Source: Mariniblastus sp. (GTDB lineage: Bacteria > Planctomycetota > Planctomycetia > Pirellulales > Pirellulaceae). From it: a DNA stretch of 52,092 nucleotides. The DNA is taken from assembly GCA_029251085.1 (NCBI GenBank), contig JAQXDZ010000167.1, positions 1-52,092 on the forward strand. Reading direction: 5' to 3'. The first letter of the stretch is position 1; the number at the start of each line of letters is the position of its first letter. The position numbers and the translations under genes were made by a program. Below the pieces are notes generated by a model. That model searched no databases, was not told the DNA's origin, and worked only from the letters and a program-made list of their open reading frames with translations. Shown in pieces: positions 1-10,250 of the stretch.

Positions 1-305
1 GAGAGGCTAGAGCTTCCATCTTGATCGCCGTTAATTGTAAACTGCGACAATGAAGTCGACGCGGCTCCGCCTTCAAAGCTGACCTCAAAATGGTCAGGCG
101 TGGTATCCTGCCCGGCATCACCTTCGAGATACGTAACGGCTGCGACCACTGGATCGGCTGATAGAACTCGACGCTGCTCCATTACCTCAAAGTAACAACG
201 GCGAAGAAGTACATCTTTCCCGCTAGGCAGTTTAGCCGTAGAAGATTTTTGGCCCGTGAGACGATCGGTAATATTTTTGATAAGACCCAATTCTCTTACC
301 TCCAT
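1..305 (-). CDS. N-terminus of a LEPR-XLL-type secreted surface protein (partial)
   Basis: This minus-strand reading frame starts at an ATG at 303-305 and runs open for about 101 codons off the left edge of the window, so the C-terminus is missing. After roughly 38 residues it carries FEVMEQRRVLSADP. This resembles the LEPR-XLL motif (LE-x-R-x-LLSA) found near the N-terminus of very large planctomycete extracellular proteins. The residues that follow are acidic and Gly/Ser-rich, like the start of a secreted repeat or cadherin-like region. The gene lies 55 bp downstream of the WD40 gene on the same strand and could share its transcript. What the full protein does cannot be judged from this fragment. 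Confidence 0.7.
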   Translation of the reverse strand, partial: MEVRELGLIKNITDRLTGQKSSTAKLPSGKDVLLRRCYFEVMEQRRVLSADPVVAAVTYLEGDAGQDTTPDHFEVSFEGGAASTSLSQFTINGDQDGSSSL

Positions 306-360
306 GTAAAAGCTTGGTTGTTGCGTTGATTAGATTAAAATGGCAAAAAAACTGGTCGAC

Positions 361-1422
361 TCATTTCAAAATTTGATTCAAGCCGTTTTTCTGCGTCTGG
401 CGTTGAAGCGATCCATTTTCTTGCCGCTTCACATCCCAAAGAATGACAAAAGTGTCAAAACTTCCGGAAACCAGTTTCGAGTTTCCGTATTCAAGGCATG
501 AGACCGTGCCCGTGTGCTTCGTCAAAGAGCCCACATGAGTGGGGTTTGGTTTTATATTCCAGATGTCGATGTTGTTATTACTACCGCCGGTCGCGAACAA
601 GTTGGGACCTAGAACTGCGGCGGCAAACAACTTCGAAAACCCACGTTGAAATTGCGTCGATCGCGCAGAATCCAACAAATCAGTGACCTTTATCATCTGG
701 TCATCGCCTACGCTCAAAAGACGCCCGTCAGGCATGAACTCGAGGGACCTCACGCGCTGGCGATGGACTTTCTGATCAAACACGAGACGGCCATCGTCTA
801 AATTCCAACCGCGAATCCCACCACTGCGACCGCCGACCGAAATAGTTTTCCCATCTAGAGAGTACGCAACCGAATGGTTATCGCTACTCGGGCAATCAAA
901 AGCGACAATCTGCTTTCCACTGGTGACATCAAATATTCTGAGCTTAGTTTCAAAGCCAACCGTAGCAACCTGATTACCATCAGGCGAAAAAGCCAAATCG
1001 AGTATCGCTTCCGGATTCTCACGAGAAAAATTAGGCTCTCCAAGTTGATCGGTATTCCATAAATAGAGACGACGATCGTTACCGGCAGTCGCTAGTAACT
1101 TCCCACTGGGAGAAAACTTAACCGCTCGAACCCAATCCCTATGTGCTGTTAAAGAGTCACTGAAGTCTCGTTTTTGGGTATCATAAATTGAAACGTAATG
1201 GTCATCGCCGGCAATCGCTATCAGATCCCCTCCTGCCTGCAGACTAACACCAGTTACGACTGGGCGACGCGAAGACCCCGGTCTGGGGATCGGTTCAATA
1301 ATGTCGTAGTTCCAATCCAAAGGGCGGTTTTCGGCACTCGACCAGTCACCTGCTCGAACATGACTCACTCCACCTGCCGCCAGTGCTGCTAGTGACCCAA
1401 TAAATTGTCGACGCGGAATCAT
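361..1422 (-). CDS. Tat-exported WD40 repeat protein
   Basis: The protein is about 353 residues and is predicted to be a WD40 beta-propeller. The reading frame is open upstream to 1527, but the ATG at 1420-1422 is preferred for two reasons. It has GAGGAG eight bases upstream, and it begins MIPRRQFIGSLAALAAGG, a twin-arginine (Tat) signal with the RR pair at residues 4-5. After the signal come about six or seven repeats of the WD40 type, for example LAFSPDGNQVATVG, LEFMPDGRLLSVGDD and the closing SGSFDTFVILWDVK. Such propellers act as protein-interaction scaffolds. No catalytic domain is attached. Tat export suggests that it folds before crossing the membrane and works in the periplasm. Its partner is unknown. 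Confidence 0.85.
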   Translation of the reverse strand: MIPRRQFIGSLAALAAGGVSHVRAGDWSSAENRPLDWNYDIIEPIPRPGSSRRPVVTGVSLQAGGDLIAIAGDDHYVSIYDTQKRDFSDSLTAHRDWVRAVKFSPSGKLLATAGNDRRLYLWNTDQLGEPNFSRENPEAILDLAFSPDGNQVATVGFETKLRIFDVTSGKQIVAFDCPSSDNHSVAYSLDGKTISVGGRSGGIRGWNLDDGRLVFDQKVHRQRVRSLEFMPDGRLLSVGDDQMIKVTDLLDSARSTQFQRGFSKLFAAAVLGPNLFATGGSNNNIDIWNIKPNPTHVGSLTKHTGTVSCLEYGNSKLVSGSFDTFVILWDVKRQENGSLQRQTQKNGLNQILK

Positions 1423-1957
1423 CAATCTAATCTCCTCGCTGGGAATCAAATCGAACCGGGTTTTCTCGATTAAAACATCACGCGTCAGTTCGCGCAGAAT
1501 CATCACGAATTTGACAGCCGGGTGCATCCATTGGATGTCAGCACGAAATCAGAAAAACACGGAATCGGTGGACAAATAAACGTCCACTCTCTTTATCGGA
1601 ACCCCGACATTGAAACTGAGAATTTATATCCGTGCGTGTTAAAAACTGCCAAGCTGCAAGAAACGCAGGCTTAATAACAGCCAAATGGGGAACAATCGGC
1701 GGCACCTTTAGCCCACTTGTTCAAAACCCGTTCCCCACTTCGTGTTCGAGGGCAATCTAGGTCGCAGTAATCATTTCAATCGTTAGATCTTAACAGGATA
1801 CACCACTGGCATACCCGTACTCTCGGTGAACCAAAAACTCGGAGCAAAACCAAGCGTATCTCTCTGCAAATCCAACAATTGGAGCCTTAGCAACCTCCCT
1901 CGGTTCGCCATAGCCAATCGAGGGGGTGCAAAACGAAGAATGATCTCAAGTTTGACT
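1423..1957. other. Intergenic region between WD40 gene and acs
   Basis: About 535 bp without a convincing gene. Short open frames exist on both strands around 1783-2059 but show no family resemblance and partly overlap the acs 3' end. The only structure seen is the hairpin at 1897-1924 listed separately. The promoter of the WD40 gene must lie in the left part, but no clear -35/-10 pair was recognised. Confidence 0.5.
1897..1924 (-). terminator. Hairpin downstream of acs, possible terminator
   Basis: CCCTCGGTT (1897-1905) is complementary, with one G-T pair, to AATCGAGGG (1916-1924), leaving a 10-base loop. It lies about 33 bases past the acs stop codon on the transcribed strand. No T-run follows, so intrinsic termination is uncertain. 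Confidence 0.35.
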
Positions 1958-3919
1958 TTACTGATCGTCAGATTCGCGAAGTTTTGCAAGCACACTAAAA
2001 TCTTCCAAGGTACTCGTGTCGCCGGTCGCTTCTTTGCCAGCAGCGATATCGCGAAGTAGACGTCGCATGATTTTTCCGCTTCTCGTTTTCGGAACCGACT
2101 CAGTAAAGCGAATATCGTCTGGAACAGCTAACGCTCCAATTTCCTGACGGACGTGAAGCCTCAATTGCTGACGAAGTTCGTCATCGGCAACCGCATCCTT
2201 CACCGTGACGAAGACCGCGATAGCCTGACCTTTAATATCATGAGGTCGTCCCACCGCAGCACACTCGGCAACATTGGGATGCGATACGAGTGCACTTTCA
2301 ACTTCGATCGTGCTCAACCGGTGCCCCGACACATTGATCACATCATCAATCCTGCCCATGATCCAGTAGTAATTATCATCGTCGAGACGGGCATTGTCTC
2401 CAGTTAAATAATTCCCGGGATAAGTCTCCCAGTACTGCTGTTTAAAACGTTCGTCGTCTCCCCAAATGCCTCGTAACATCCCAGGCCATGGCTTCGCAAT
2501 GCACAGCATCCCACCGTTGTTTTTATCAACCGGATTGAGCGACTCATCCACTATCACGGGAACGATCCCCGGCAGCGGTTTAGTACAACTGCCGGGTTTG
2601 GTCGACGTCGCTCCGGGGAGCGGGCTAAGCATGATTCCCCCGGTTTCGGTTTGCCACCAGGTATCTACGATAGGACACTTGCCACCGCCAATTTTCTCAT
2701 GATACCAAATCCAGGTATCGGGATTGATTCCCTCTCCCACTGTTCCGAGTAATCTCAAACTACTCAGATCATGTTTCTCAACGTGCTCGTCCCCCCACTT
2801 CACAAACGCCCGAATCGCAGTCGGTGCCGTGTAGAGAATCGTAACTTTGTACTTCTCGACTAGTTCCCAAAACCGGTCTTCTGCAGGATGGTTTGGCGCT
2901 CCCTCATACATTAAACAAGTCGCACCATTCGAGAGCGGGCCATACACGATATACGAGTGTCCGGTAATCCAACCGCAATCCGCGGTACACCAGTAAATAT
3001 CATCGTCCCGATGATCAAACACCCACTCAAACGTTTTCTTTGCCCAGAGATTATAGCCGGCAGTAGTGTGGCGAATCCCCTTAGGCTTCCCCGTTGATCC
3101 ACTAGTGTAAAGAATAAATGAAGTCGCCTCGCTATCCAAAGGCGTTGCAGGGCAATCAGCAGACGCTTCGTCATTCAATTCATGCCACCAATGATCTCGC
3201 CCTGACTGCATCTCAACATCGTTCTCACATCGTTTCAGAACAATGCAATGCTCTACCGTAGGCGATTTCTCAAGGGCTTTATTGACTGTTTCTTTAAGTG
3301 GAATACACTTACCACGACGCCACAATCCGTCTGCCGTCAATTGGACTTTGGCATTCGCATCGTTGTTGCGGTCAGCGATCGCTTCCGCTGAAAACCCTGC
3401 AAAAATGACGGAGTGGATCGCACCGATCCGAACGCATGCCAACATTGCAATTGCAATTTCTGGTGTCATTGGCATGTAGATCGAGACAACATCGCCCACC
3501 CCAACGCCTAATCCTTTTAGAACATTGGCAAACTTGCAGACATCTCGATGCAATTCTGCATAGGTTAGCGTTCGCGTATCTCCCGGTTCGCCTTCCCAAA
3601 TAATGGCAGCGCGATCACCGCGTCCCGCCTCAATATTTGCATCCAGGCAATTAAATGACATATTGGTTTGTCCGTTAACGAACCATTCGACGTCGGTACC
3701 CGCCCCCTTCAAGACCGTGTCGTATGGCTTAAACCAATGCAATTCCGATTTGCCTATCTCATCCCAAAACGATTCAGGATCATCTTTAGCGCGGTCATAG
3801 ATCGCTTGGTATTCTTCCAACGAGCCAATCTTAGCCTTGCTGGAAAACTCCGAGGAAGGCGGAAACATGCGATCTTCGTGCATAACATTATCAATTTGAC
3901 CGGATGCTTCTTCAGACAT
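1958..3919 (-). CDS. acs: Acetyl-CoA synthetase (AMP-forming)
   Basis: This 653-residue cytoplasmic enzyme activates acetate with ATP to acetyl-AMP and then forms acetyl-CoA. The length is typical of Acs. Visible motifs are the adenylate-forming signature [11 protein letters not shown] at 271-281, [10 protein letters not shown] at 419-428, LTGD at 505-508, [15 protein letters not shown] at 522-536 and the C-terminal [11 protein letters not shown] at 610-620. The lysine of that last motif (K616) is the residue that is acetylated to switch off Acs in other bacteria. The ATG at 3917-3919 is preceded by GGGAG at good spacing. No acetate permease or acetyltransferase gene lies beside it, so it appears to be a single-gene unit. 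Confidence 0.97.
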   Translation of the reverse strand: MSEEASGQIDNVMHEDRMFPPSSEFSSKAKIGSLEEYQAIYDRAKDDPESFWDEIGKSELHWFKPYDTVLKGAGTDVEWFVNGQTNMSFNCLDANIEAGRGDRAAIIWEGEPGDTRTLTYAELHRDVCKFANVLKGLGVGVGDVVSIYMPMTPEIAIAMLACVRIGAIHSVIFAGFSAEAIADRNNDANAKVQLTADGLWRRGKCIPLKETVNKALEKSPTVEHCIVLKRCENDVEMQSGRDHWWHELNDEASADCPATPLDSEATSFILYTSGSTGKPKGIRHTTAGYNLWAKKTFEWVFDHRDDDIYWCTADCGWITGHSYIVYGPLSNGATCLMYEGAPNHPAEDRFWELVEKYKVTILYTAPTAIRAFVKWGDEHVEKHDLSSLRLLGTVGEGINPDTWIWYHEKIGGGKCPIVDTWWQTETGGIMLSPLPGATSTKPGSCTKPLPGIVPVIVDESLNPVDKNNGGMLCIAKPWPGMLRGIWGDDERFKQQYWETYPGNYLTGDNARLDDDNYYWIMGRIDDVINVSGHRLSTIEVESALVSHPNVAECAAVGRPHDIKGQAIAVFVTVKDAVADDELRQQLRLHVRQEIGALAVPDDIRFTESVPKTRSGKIMRRLLRDIAAGKEATGDTSTLEDFSVLAKLRESDDQ

Positions 3920-4173
3920 TAGCTAACTCCCAATATTGGCCGAAGCCGTTTTAAATTGTTTTTTAAGTAGGTTTTTGAGAACGCAATTTTAGAACTGTTA
4001 AAATCGACTGTCAACGAAAGTGAATTTGAATCCTCTGAAATCTGCAAATCGCAAAACATTGACGCATTTTCCATTAACGACCACAACATCCCCACGCTTT
4101 GCCTGGCGAACATTTTGCCGCGCTCTTGCCAATTTTGAAATCCCAACCGTAAGGTATCGCGGGAACCGATAAT

Positions 4174-4608
4174 TCACTTCGCGAAGATCTGAGTGGGATC
4201 TTTGAACGCTTTAAACTCAAGTGCATTACCGGAGGGATCCAGGAAGAACATCGTCGCTTGTTCACCGACCTGACCTTCAAAACGGACATAGGGATCAATT
4301 ACAAATTGAATACCCTCCGCTTTTAGCCGTTCAGCTAACACTTCCCAGTCTCGCCACTTGAGGACGACACCAAAATGAGGCACGGGAACATCATGACCAT
4401 CCACTCGGTTTTCAATCGCCTTGCCAGCGGGTTCATCCCGTGGTTTTAAGTGAGCCACAATCTGATGCCCAAACAGATCAAAGTCGATCCACCGATCGCT
4501 GCTTCGACCCTCCCGACAGCCAAGCGTGCCACCATAGAACTTCCGCGACGCCTCAAGGTCATCGACGGGAAAAGCCAAATGAAAAGGGGATAATTCTTGT
4601 ACAAACAT
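4174..4608 (-). CDS. VOC (glyoxalase/bleomycin-resistance fold) family protein
   Basis: A 144-residue single-domain protein of the vicinal oxygen chelate superfamily. The first ATG is at 4606-4608; two codons upstream there is only a TTG. The frame shows [19 protein letters not shown] at the start, a histidine in PHFGVVL near residue 78, and [15 protein letters not shown] near 121-135. These are the usual His/Glu metal-ligand positions of the fold. Members include glyoxalase I, extradiol dioxygenases and antibiotic-binding proteins, and the sequence does not tell which reaction applies. It lies downstream of acs in map order with a 254 bp gap, and its stop is far from any terminator that I can see. 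Confidence 0.85.
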   Translation of the reverse strand: MFVQELSPFHLAFPVDDLEASRKFYGGTLGCREGRSSDRWIDFDLFGHQIVAHLKPRDEPAGKAIENRVDGHDVPVPHFGVVLKWRDWEVLAERLKAEGIQFVIDPYVRFEGQVGEQATMFFLDPSGNALEFKAFKDPTQIFAK

Positions 4609-4659
4609 TTTCAACTCAGATAAACGCAGAATAATTTCGATCTAAACAAGCGCATTACC

Positions 4660-5388
4660 TCATTTCCAAATCCCCGTCCCCATCATCAAGATTTGCCAAA
4701 ATACACGCAGACCCAAAATTGGATTCGTTTTGGATCTGCCAAGCTCTCGATTTCGGAAGAGGATTGGATACTCCATCATGGCGACGTCCTGCTTAGCAAG
4801 CCGCCACAAAATTTCCTCGAGATAAGCGAAGTCAGTACTTTTCAGTTGTTGTAAATCAAGTCTACCAAGTGCACTTGAACGGTAAATCCGGAACGCACCA
4901 CTGTTGTCGTAAGTTTTTAGTTTTAACATCGTCCGAGCAAATTTGTTAACCGCGCGAGAAGCGAGCCGTCGAATGAACGGCCAACCTTCCGTGCCACCGC
5001 CGGTGACGTACCGACTTCCAACAAAGACACCTATCCCAGCGCAATCTGGCTGAATCGACAACTCGAACATTTCGGCAAGCGATTTCGGATCGTGACTTAA
5101 ATCCGCATCCATCGTGGCAACCAGATCGTAGCCCTGCTCTTTTGCATATTCGAAACCGGCAACCGCCGCCGTCCCCAATCCAAGCTTTGCACTGCGATGC
5201 AAAACTGAAAGTCTTGGAAATTCAGCCGTTGCCTGCTCACACCAGTTTCCCGTCCCGTCAGGCGACGCATCGTCAATCACTAGCACGTCAGCGTCCGGTA
5301 ACAATTCAGAAATCTGAAGGACTAGCCGGGGCAAATTGTCAATCTCGTTGTAGGTCGCAACGACCACGAGCAATCTCGAATTTGACAC
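4660..5388 (-). CDS. Family 2 glycosyltransferase, polyprenol-phosphate mannosyltransferase (DPM1) type
   Basis: A 242-residue GT-A fold enzyme that would transfer a sugar, typically mannose from GDP-mannose, onto a polyprenyl phosphate at the inner membrane. The N-terminal VVVATYNEIDNLP (8-20) and VIDDASPDGTG (37-47) bind the nucleotide sugar. DADLSHDP (94-101) holds the metal-binding DxD. The chain ends without the extra membrane domain found in some bacterial homologues, like yeast or human-type soluble DPM1. The start is GTG at 5386-5388 with GAGAG just upstream. It lies 285 bp after galE on the same strand and 51 bp before the VOC gene, so it may form a short unit with the latter. Confidence 0.9.
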   Translation of the reverse strand: MSNSRLLVVVATYNEIDNLPRLVLQISELLPDADVLVIDDASPDGTGNWCEQATAEFPRLSVLHRSAKLGLGTAAVAGFEYAKEQGYDLVATMDADLSHDPKSLAEMFELSIQPDCAGIGVFVGSRYVTGGGTEGWPFIRRLASRAVNKFARTMLKLKTYDNSGAFRIYRSSALGRLDLQQLKSTDFAYLEEILWRLAKQDVAMMEYPILFRNRELGRSKTNPILGLRVFWQILMMGTGIWK

Positions 5389-5673
5389 TTACTCTCAGAG
5401 CCTCGCAGAATAATGAAACAGACCGATCTCATCCCCAGAAATCGACCAACGTAATCTAGCCGATATTAACATACCCGCTCTAGCCCTAACGCCCCTGTCA
5501 ATTTGTTTCACAGCAATAAATCGTCGACACCAAAGCGGTAGATTCACCTTTCAGAGGCAAAGCAGCTTTACAAGAACATCAACAAAAAGAAAAGAACATG
5601 GTCAAGCACAAAGAAACAACAGAGCATAGTCTATGGCTGCTCCAGCGTCGCGATCCTTAGTGCAAATCCAGGT

Positions 5674-6696
5674 TTAAGAATAGCCATTGGGATTGTTAGA
5701 TTGCCAACGCCAACCATCGACACACATTTCCTGTAAACCGCGATTAGCTGTCCACCCCAGTTCCCGTTTGGCAAGAGACGGATCGGCAAAGCAGGCGGCA
5801 ATATCTCCAGCTCGACGAGGCAGTATTTTAAATGGAATTTTTCGGCCAGACGCCTCCTCGAATGCTGCAATAATCTGAAATACGCTGTAACCGATTCCAG
5901 TTCCAAGATTGTAAGTCACGACACCTGGATTTTCACAGAGTTTTTGTACCGCAAGCACGTGCCCAACAGCCAAATCTACCACGTGGATGTAGTCACGGAC
6001 GCCGGTCCCATCAGACGTTTCATAGTCGTCGCCGAAGACGCCCAGTTTTTCAAGCTTGCCCACCGCAACCTGAGACACATAAGGAAGCAGGTTATTAGGA
6101 AGCCCACTGGGATCTTCTCCAATCAACCCGGAAACATGGGCACCCACGGGATTAAAGTAACGCAATAAAGCGATATTCATTGCTGGAAAAGCTGTTTGCC
6201 AATCTTTGAGCACAAACTCAACCATCAATTTGGTACGGCCATAAGGGTTCGTGACTTCGTGAATCAATGTTTCAGATTGCTCGGTCAATGGAAGCGACTT
6301 TGGAATCCCATAGACCGTCGCACTTGAACTAAACACCAAATCTGTCACGCCATGCTTCTGCATTGCCTGACAAAGATTGACGGTGCCTGTCACATTGTTT
6401 TGGTAATACTGAAGCGGCTGTGCCACACTTTCGCCCACGGCCTTCAAGGCCGCAAAATGAATCACTGTCTCAAAATTGCCTTTGGAGAAAACGGCATCCA
6501 GCCCACGAGCATCCAGCAGGTCGACTTCAAAGAAAGCAATCTCTTTCCCGGTGAGAGTGCTCACTCGCTGCAAGGATTCTTGAGTTGAATTGCTTAAGTT
6601 ATCAACGACAGTAATTTCAAAACCTGCGTTTAGCAACTCAAGACAGGTGTGACTTCCAATGTAGCCCGCTCCACCGGTGACTAAGACTCGCCTCAT
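5674..6696 (-). CDS. galE: UDP-glucose 4-epimerase
   Basis: A roughly 340-residue extended SDR enzyme that interconverts UDP-glucose and UDP-galactose using tightly bound NAD. The start is set at the ATG at 6694-6696 ([16 protein letters not shown]), which has GAGG upstream and puts the Rossmann motif GGAGYIG at residues 8-14. An open frame continues upstream but adds only an unlikely extension overlapping the preceding gene. The catalytic set is intact: SSSATVYG around 123-130 and the Y152-x3-K156 pair in NPYGRTK. It is the fourth gene of the minus-strand polysaccharide block, 47 bp after the BY-kinase-like gene, and would supply UDP-galactose or related sugars for the exported polymer. Confidence 0.96.
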   Translation of the reverse strand: MRRVLVTGGAGYIGSHTCLELLNAGFEITVVDNLSNSTQESLQRVSTLTGKEIAFFEVDLLDARGLDAVFSKGNFETVIHFAALKAVGESVAQPLQYYQNNVTGTVNLCQAMQKHGVTDLVFSSSATVYGIPKSLPLTEQSETLIHEVTNPYGRTKLMVEFVLKDWQTAFPAMNIALLRYFNPVGAHVSGLIGEDPSGLPNNLLPYVSQVAVGKLEKLGVFGDDYETSDGTGVRDYIHVVDLAVGHVLAVQKLCENPGVVTYNLGTGIGYSVFQIIAAFEEASGRKIPFKILPRRAGDIAACFADPSLAKRELGWTANRGLQEMCVDGWRWQSNNPNGYS

Positions 6697-6743
6697 GAGA
6701 GGACCTCGAATAAAGAAAAGTAGTAGCGTTCCATGAAACCAAA

Positions 6744-7865
6744 TCAATCAACATCGGTAACGACACACCCCAACAGCCGCCCGCCTGAAACCCTTAATTC
6801 CGAAACCGCAGCTTTAGCAAGTGATTGATTGCTATTTTTTAAGCTAACCAATAAGTAGGTGCCGTCGCCAACATCATTCCAAAACTGGGAAGACAATTCA
6901 CTCGACGCCCCCGCTGATACGCAAATGAATTGATATTCTCTCTTTAGACCAACCACCAACTGCCTCAGCAATGGCTTGGCGTGTTCTCCTAAATCCTGAC
7001 GTGAGCCTGCCCCTATAAAATCTAAACCCGTGGCTGAACCGCCAAATACTGTACTCTTCCAATCGACTCCACCGGCAACGACATCGGACACGCCCGGCTG
7101 ACCAGCGACGCCGCTGGCAATTGTCAATGCTTGCCCTTTATTATCGGCATCGATCAACAATGCACGCCCATTCGTTCGCTCAGACAACGAAGTTGCCACG
7201 CGAGCACATGTTTCGTCAATTAGCGAATTAGCTTCGGGGCCTGCAAAGACAACCAGTCCGGGATTGCCAAGAGGATAACGCTCAACAATAGACCGGGCAA
7301 TTTTTTCAACCGCTTGCTCTTTACTGGTCTTCTTACCCGATTCCTCAGTTGCCTTTCGGTCGGCCGACTTCCCATCCCCTCGTTCCCGCCACTCATTAGG
7401 CGGTTCACTAAGATCACTGTGCGGATCTGCACCGAGTGGAATCACGGGAGCTTTCAAAGTCATGGCAAGTGGCAAAAAAGAAAAACCCTCGGCTTGCTTA
7501 ACAACAGGTTCGGACGCTGACGTCCCCTGCCCCACCTCAGCGAGTGTCGCTTTTAGATGTTGAAAGGCCTCTCTTTCAAAATCCAAGTCTTGACTCGATC
7601 TTTCTTGGGCGGCGTTACCAGATGTTTTTCGTATTTGCGGCGCAAGATCAGGAATCAAAACGCAAATTGTGCCATCAGCTGTCCGTTGTTTGAACGGTGA
7701 ATCCAATTCGAATTGATCTTGGTGAGAAAATGCCTTGGGCGGGCGAGGGACGCTCATTTCAGGAGCGGCAGCCAGTTCATGACCTTCCGAAGCAATCAAC
7801 CACTTCAACCCCATTTCAGTGGTCACTGTAGAATCAACGGCGGTCGAGCGAGAATACGGTTTCAT
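6744..7865 (-). CDS. CpsD/CapB-like tyrosine autokinase homologue lacking the P-loop (probable pseudokinase)
   Basis: A 373-residue protein whose C-terminal half (about 185-373) follows the bacterial tyrosine kinase/MinD-like fold. [11 protein letters not shown] at 235-245 matches the Walker A' motif, and [13 protein letters not shown] at 257-269 matches the usual GLSDVL segment. The Walker A loop expected at about 205-217 reads [13 protein letters not shown], with no GxxxxGK[ST]. The C-terminal tyrosine cluster is also absent, so ATP hydrolysis and autophosphorylation are unlikely. The first 180 residues are low-complexity and charged. The gene sits 36 bp after the ExeA-like ATPase gene and 47 bp before galE. 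Its role is inferred from this context as a regulatory or scaffold partner of the Wzz-like protein. Confidence 0.75.
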   Translation of the reverse strand: MKPYSRSTAVDSTVTTEMGLKWLIASEGHELAAAPEMSVPRPPKAFSHQDQFELDSPFKQRTADGTICVLIPDLAPQIRKTSGNAAQERSSQDLDFEREAFQHLKATLAEVGQGTSASEPVVKQAEGFSFLPLAMTLKAPVIPLGADPHSDLSEPPNEWRERGDGKSADRKATEESGKKTSKEQAVEKIARSIVERYPLGNPGLVVFAGPEANSLIDETCARVATSLSERTNGRALLIDADNKGQALTIASGVAGQPGVSDVVAGGVDWKSTVFGGSATGLDFIGAGSRQDLGEHAKPLLRQLVVGLKREYQFICVSAGASSELSSQFWNDVGDGTYLLVSLKNSNQSLAKAAVSELRVSGGRLLGCVVTDVD

Positions 7866-7901
7866 TGAAGTAATTTAACTTAGAAGGGGCTAGGAAAAGA
7901 T

Positions 7902-10205
7902 TTAGCTATTTTGAGAATTAGAAATATCGCGAAGTTGCTCAAACAATTTCTGATAGTCCATTCTTGCCGCTCTGCCAGTCGACGGAGGCGTCGTTGGCGG
8001 GACGGGCGGTTCAACCTCAGGCGGTTTCTCTTCAACGGCATCCTCCGCGCGGTTGACCACGATAAGTGGCTTCTCATCCTCCAGAACATTTTCAAACGTT
8101 TGCAATGGAACTTCCGGCGTTGGCTCATCCGCAGTGGTTAGCCGATCACCTGATTCTCCCTGTTGAGCTAGAGCGTTTCTTTGCTCAAGAATTTCATTCA
8201 ATATTTGCTGTGACTCATCCAACGCTGCACTTGGATAACTCGAAGCCGATTCTATTTCGGACGGGCGCTCACTCTCGCTTGCCGCGGTTTCGGTTTCCAT
8301 CGGACGAGCCGTCCTATTGGAAACTTGGTCACCCGAAGATGATTCTGTGGAATTTAACCGACCCAGGATTTCCTCGGCTTGCTTCCTAATGTCCGTGGAA
8401 ACAACGTCATCCCCATGAACGTGAAACCCTTTTTCGCTTACTTCGTTTGGTTCAGCCACCTCTTCCGATTCCGGTGTCGAAGCCAAATCCTTAGTTGCTG
8501 GATCTGTATTGGCTGATGTCCAGTCCGCCCCCATCATAAACTCGTAGCCACTGGGGACTTCCGGCGGGGATGCCTTCTCCCCACTCGTTTCTTGAGCTTG
8601 AGTTGGCACCTCACCGCTATTTCGGTCGGCTGAGAAATATTTTGTCTCAACCGGCATTCGTTGATTTATTTCGGCTCCCAAGTGAGTGCCTTGCTCGAGG
8701 TCTTGCTCCACATCAACCCCTGAATCTGGCGCACCTTCCGCAACGTCAGGATCAGCCTCCGGGGACAAATCAGCCAAGTCAATAGACCGGATACTCAGCG
8801 AAGCCTGATTTTGCTGGGCTACCATTGGAGCGAAATAGTCCCCTAAAACTTCCTCTTCAGCAAATTTCTCTTGAAACGGGTCTACCACCTCCTGGTTTTT
8901 TATCAATTCATCCTGCGTCGCCAAAGCAATTTCTATCTCGGTCGCGCTCAGGTCATTCGGGACAGCGAGGTCTTCGTCTGGCATAGTGTTTTTGGTTTGA
9001 TCACCCGCCTCTTTCACCGCTTCTCGCGTGTCGAAAATTTCCATCCGTTCGCGTTCGACTTGCTCAAAAATCTGAGCCTGCTCTCGCTCCAGATTGCTTA
9101 ATTTAGTGCTTTCTGACGTCGGATCAAAATCACTCCCCATCGGCAGCAGATCACCATCACGAGGCTCTGCATCTTCCAAGATTGAATCGAATCCTGACTC
9201 CAAATCTGCGTTCGAAGGACTTTCGACCGAAGGATACTGAATTGATGCCGGCTCAGGCTCATCAGGGAAAATCGCTACGCCAGAATCTTCATTCTCACCG
9301 TCATCGAGTTGGCCAAATTCGAGAACGCTCCAACTCTCATCGCTACTCAAATCCCCCGGCTCTGACATCGCAGGCATTTGCGGTTGAAAAGTAGCTGGAA
9401 TACTCTGCACATCCGCCCACGCTTCACGCACACAATCCTCGGTAATTGCGGACATACCGCGAGTTGCCGCTAACATAAGGGCATGATCGGCAACCTGATT
9501 TACCAGCCGAGGATAACCATCTGTCGCTTCGTGAATCGCTCGACAAGCCTCCTCAGGAAACAGTTTCTCACCATCGCCACCAACTCGGGCGATGTGCTCC
9601 ACCACATAACGAGAGGCCTCACTCCTCGACATATTTTCTAAATAGCAACGAGCCGCAATTCTTTGATTTAGCGATTCGAGCTTGGCTTCGTTTAAATTTT
9701 CTTCCAACCGGTGACTTCCCGCCAAAACCAATCGAACCCGCGGTTGCCCTTCGGCAACAAAATTTGTGATTAAACCTAATTCATCTAGCAGACTGGCAGA
9801 CAAACCGTGAGCGTCATCTACTAAGAGAATGATGCCGTTCACACAATTTGGCCCAGGCTCTAAATAATCCATCAAAGAGAAACGCAACTCAGTCTCAGAC
9901 ATTCCCTGAAACGGGAGATGCAAACGATGAAGAATGCTCTGAAGTAAATCCTTCCGCTCTTGCAATCGAGCACATGCAAGATTAACGACGGTAACCTGAT
10001 CGCGATAACTTGCTTCCAAAATCGCAAGCAAAAGCGTTTTGCCAGTGCCGGTAGCACCAACAACCACCACTGGCCCGGCGCCCCGATCCACATTCAAACG
10101 CGTTTGCTCCAACGCACTTTGAATTGCTTCACCCGCGAAATAATGCTTTACATACGGAGCGGCAGTAAAGGGGCGGGCGTTAAAATTAAATACTTGTTCG
10201 TACAT
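7902..10205 (-). CDS. ExeA/GspA-like AAA ATPase with long acidic C-terminal tail
   Basis: About 767 residues. The start is placed at the ATG at 10203-10205, giving MYEQVFNFNARPFTAAP, the usual opening of this family. AGGA lies seven bases upstream, whereas the in-frame ATG 21 bases further up (10224-10226) has no ribosome site. The ATPase domain occupies about 1-280: Walker A GATGTGKT at 50-57, Walker B LLVDDAH at 127-133, and GYPRLVNQVADHAL near 237-250. The same ATPase type accompanies exosortase/EPS loci as a putative secretion ATPase. The remaining ~480 residues are strongly acidic and low-complexity, with many E, D, S and P, and end in a short helical segment. The gene lies between the Wzz-like and BY-kinase-like genes. 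Confidence 0.88.
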   Translation of the reverse strand: MYEQVFNFNARPFTAAPYVKHYFAGEAIQSALEQTRLNVDRGAGPVVVVGATGTGKTLLLAILEASYRDQVTVVNLACARLQERKDLLQSILHRLHLPFQGMSETELRFSLMDYLEPGPNCVNGIILLVDDAHGLSASLLDELGLITNFVAEGQPRVRLVLAGSHRLEENLNEAKLESLNQRIAARCYLENMSRSEASRYVVEHIARVGGDGEKLFPEEACRAIHEATDGYPRLVNQVADHALMLAATRGMSAITEDCVREAWADVQSIPATFQPQMPAMSEPGDLSSDESWSVLEFGQLDDGENEDSGVAIFPDEPEPASIQYPSVESPSNADLESGFDSILEDAEPRDGDLLPMGSDFDPTSESTKLSNLEREQAQIFEQVERERMEIFDTREAVKEAGDQTKNTMPDEDLAVPNDLSATEIEIALATQDELIKNQEVVDPFQEKFAEEEVLGDYFAPMVAQQNQASLSIRSIDLADLSPEADPDVAEGAPDSGVDVEQDLEQGTHLGAEINQRMPVETKYFSADRNSGEVPTQAQETSGEKASPPEVPSGYEFMMGADWTSANTDPATKDLASTPESEEVAEPNEVSEKGFHVHGDDVVSTDIRKQAEEILGRLNSTESSSGDQVSNRTARPMETETAASESERPSEIESASSYPSAALDESQQILNEILEQRNALAQQGESGDRLTTADEPTPEVPLQTFENVLEDEKPLIVVNRAEDAVEEKPPEVEPPVPPTTPPSTGRAARMDYQKLFEQLRDISNSQNS

Positions 10206-10250
10206 CACGAAATCCTGTGGATTCATTTATATTAGTCGTTTACCAGTGGA

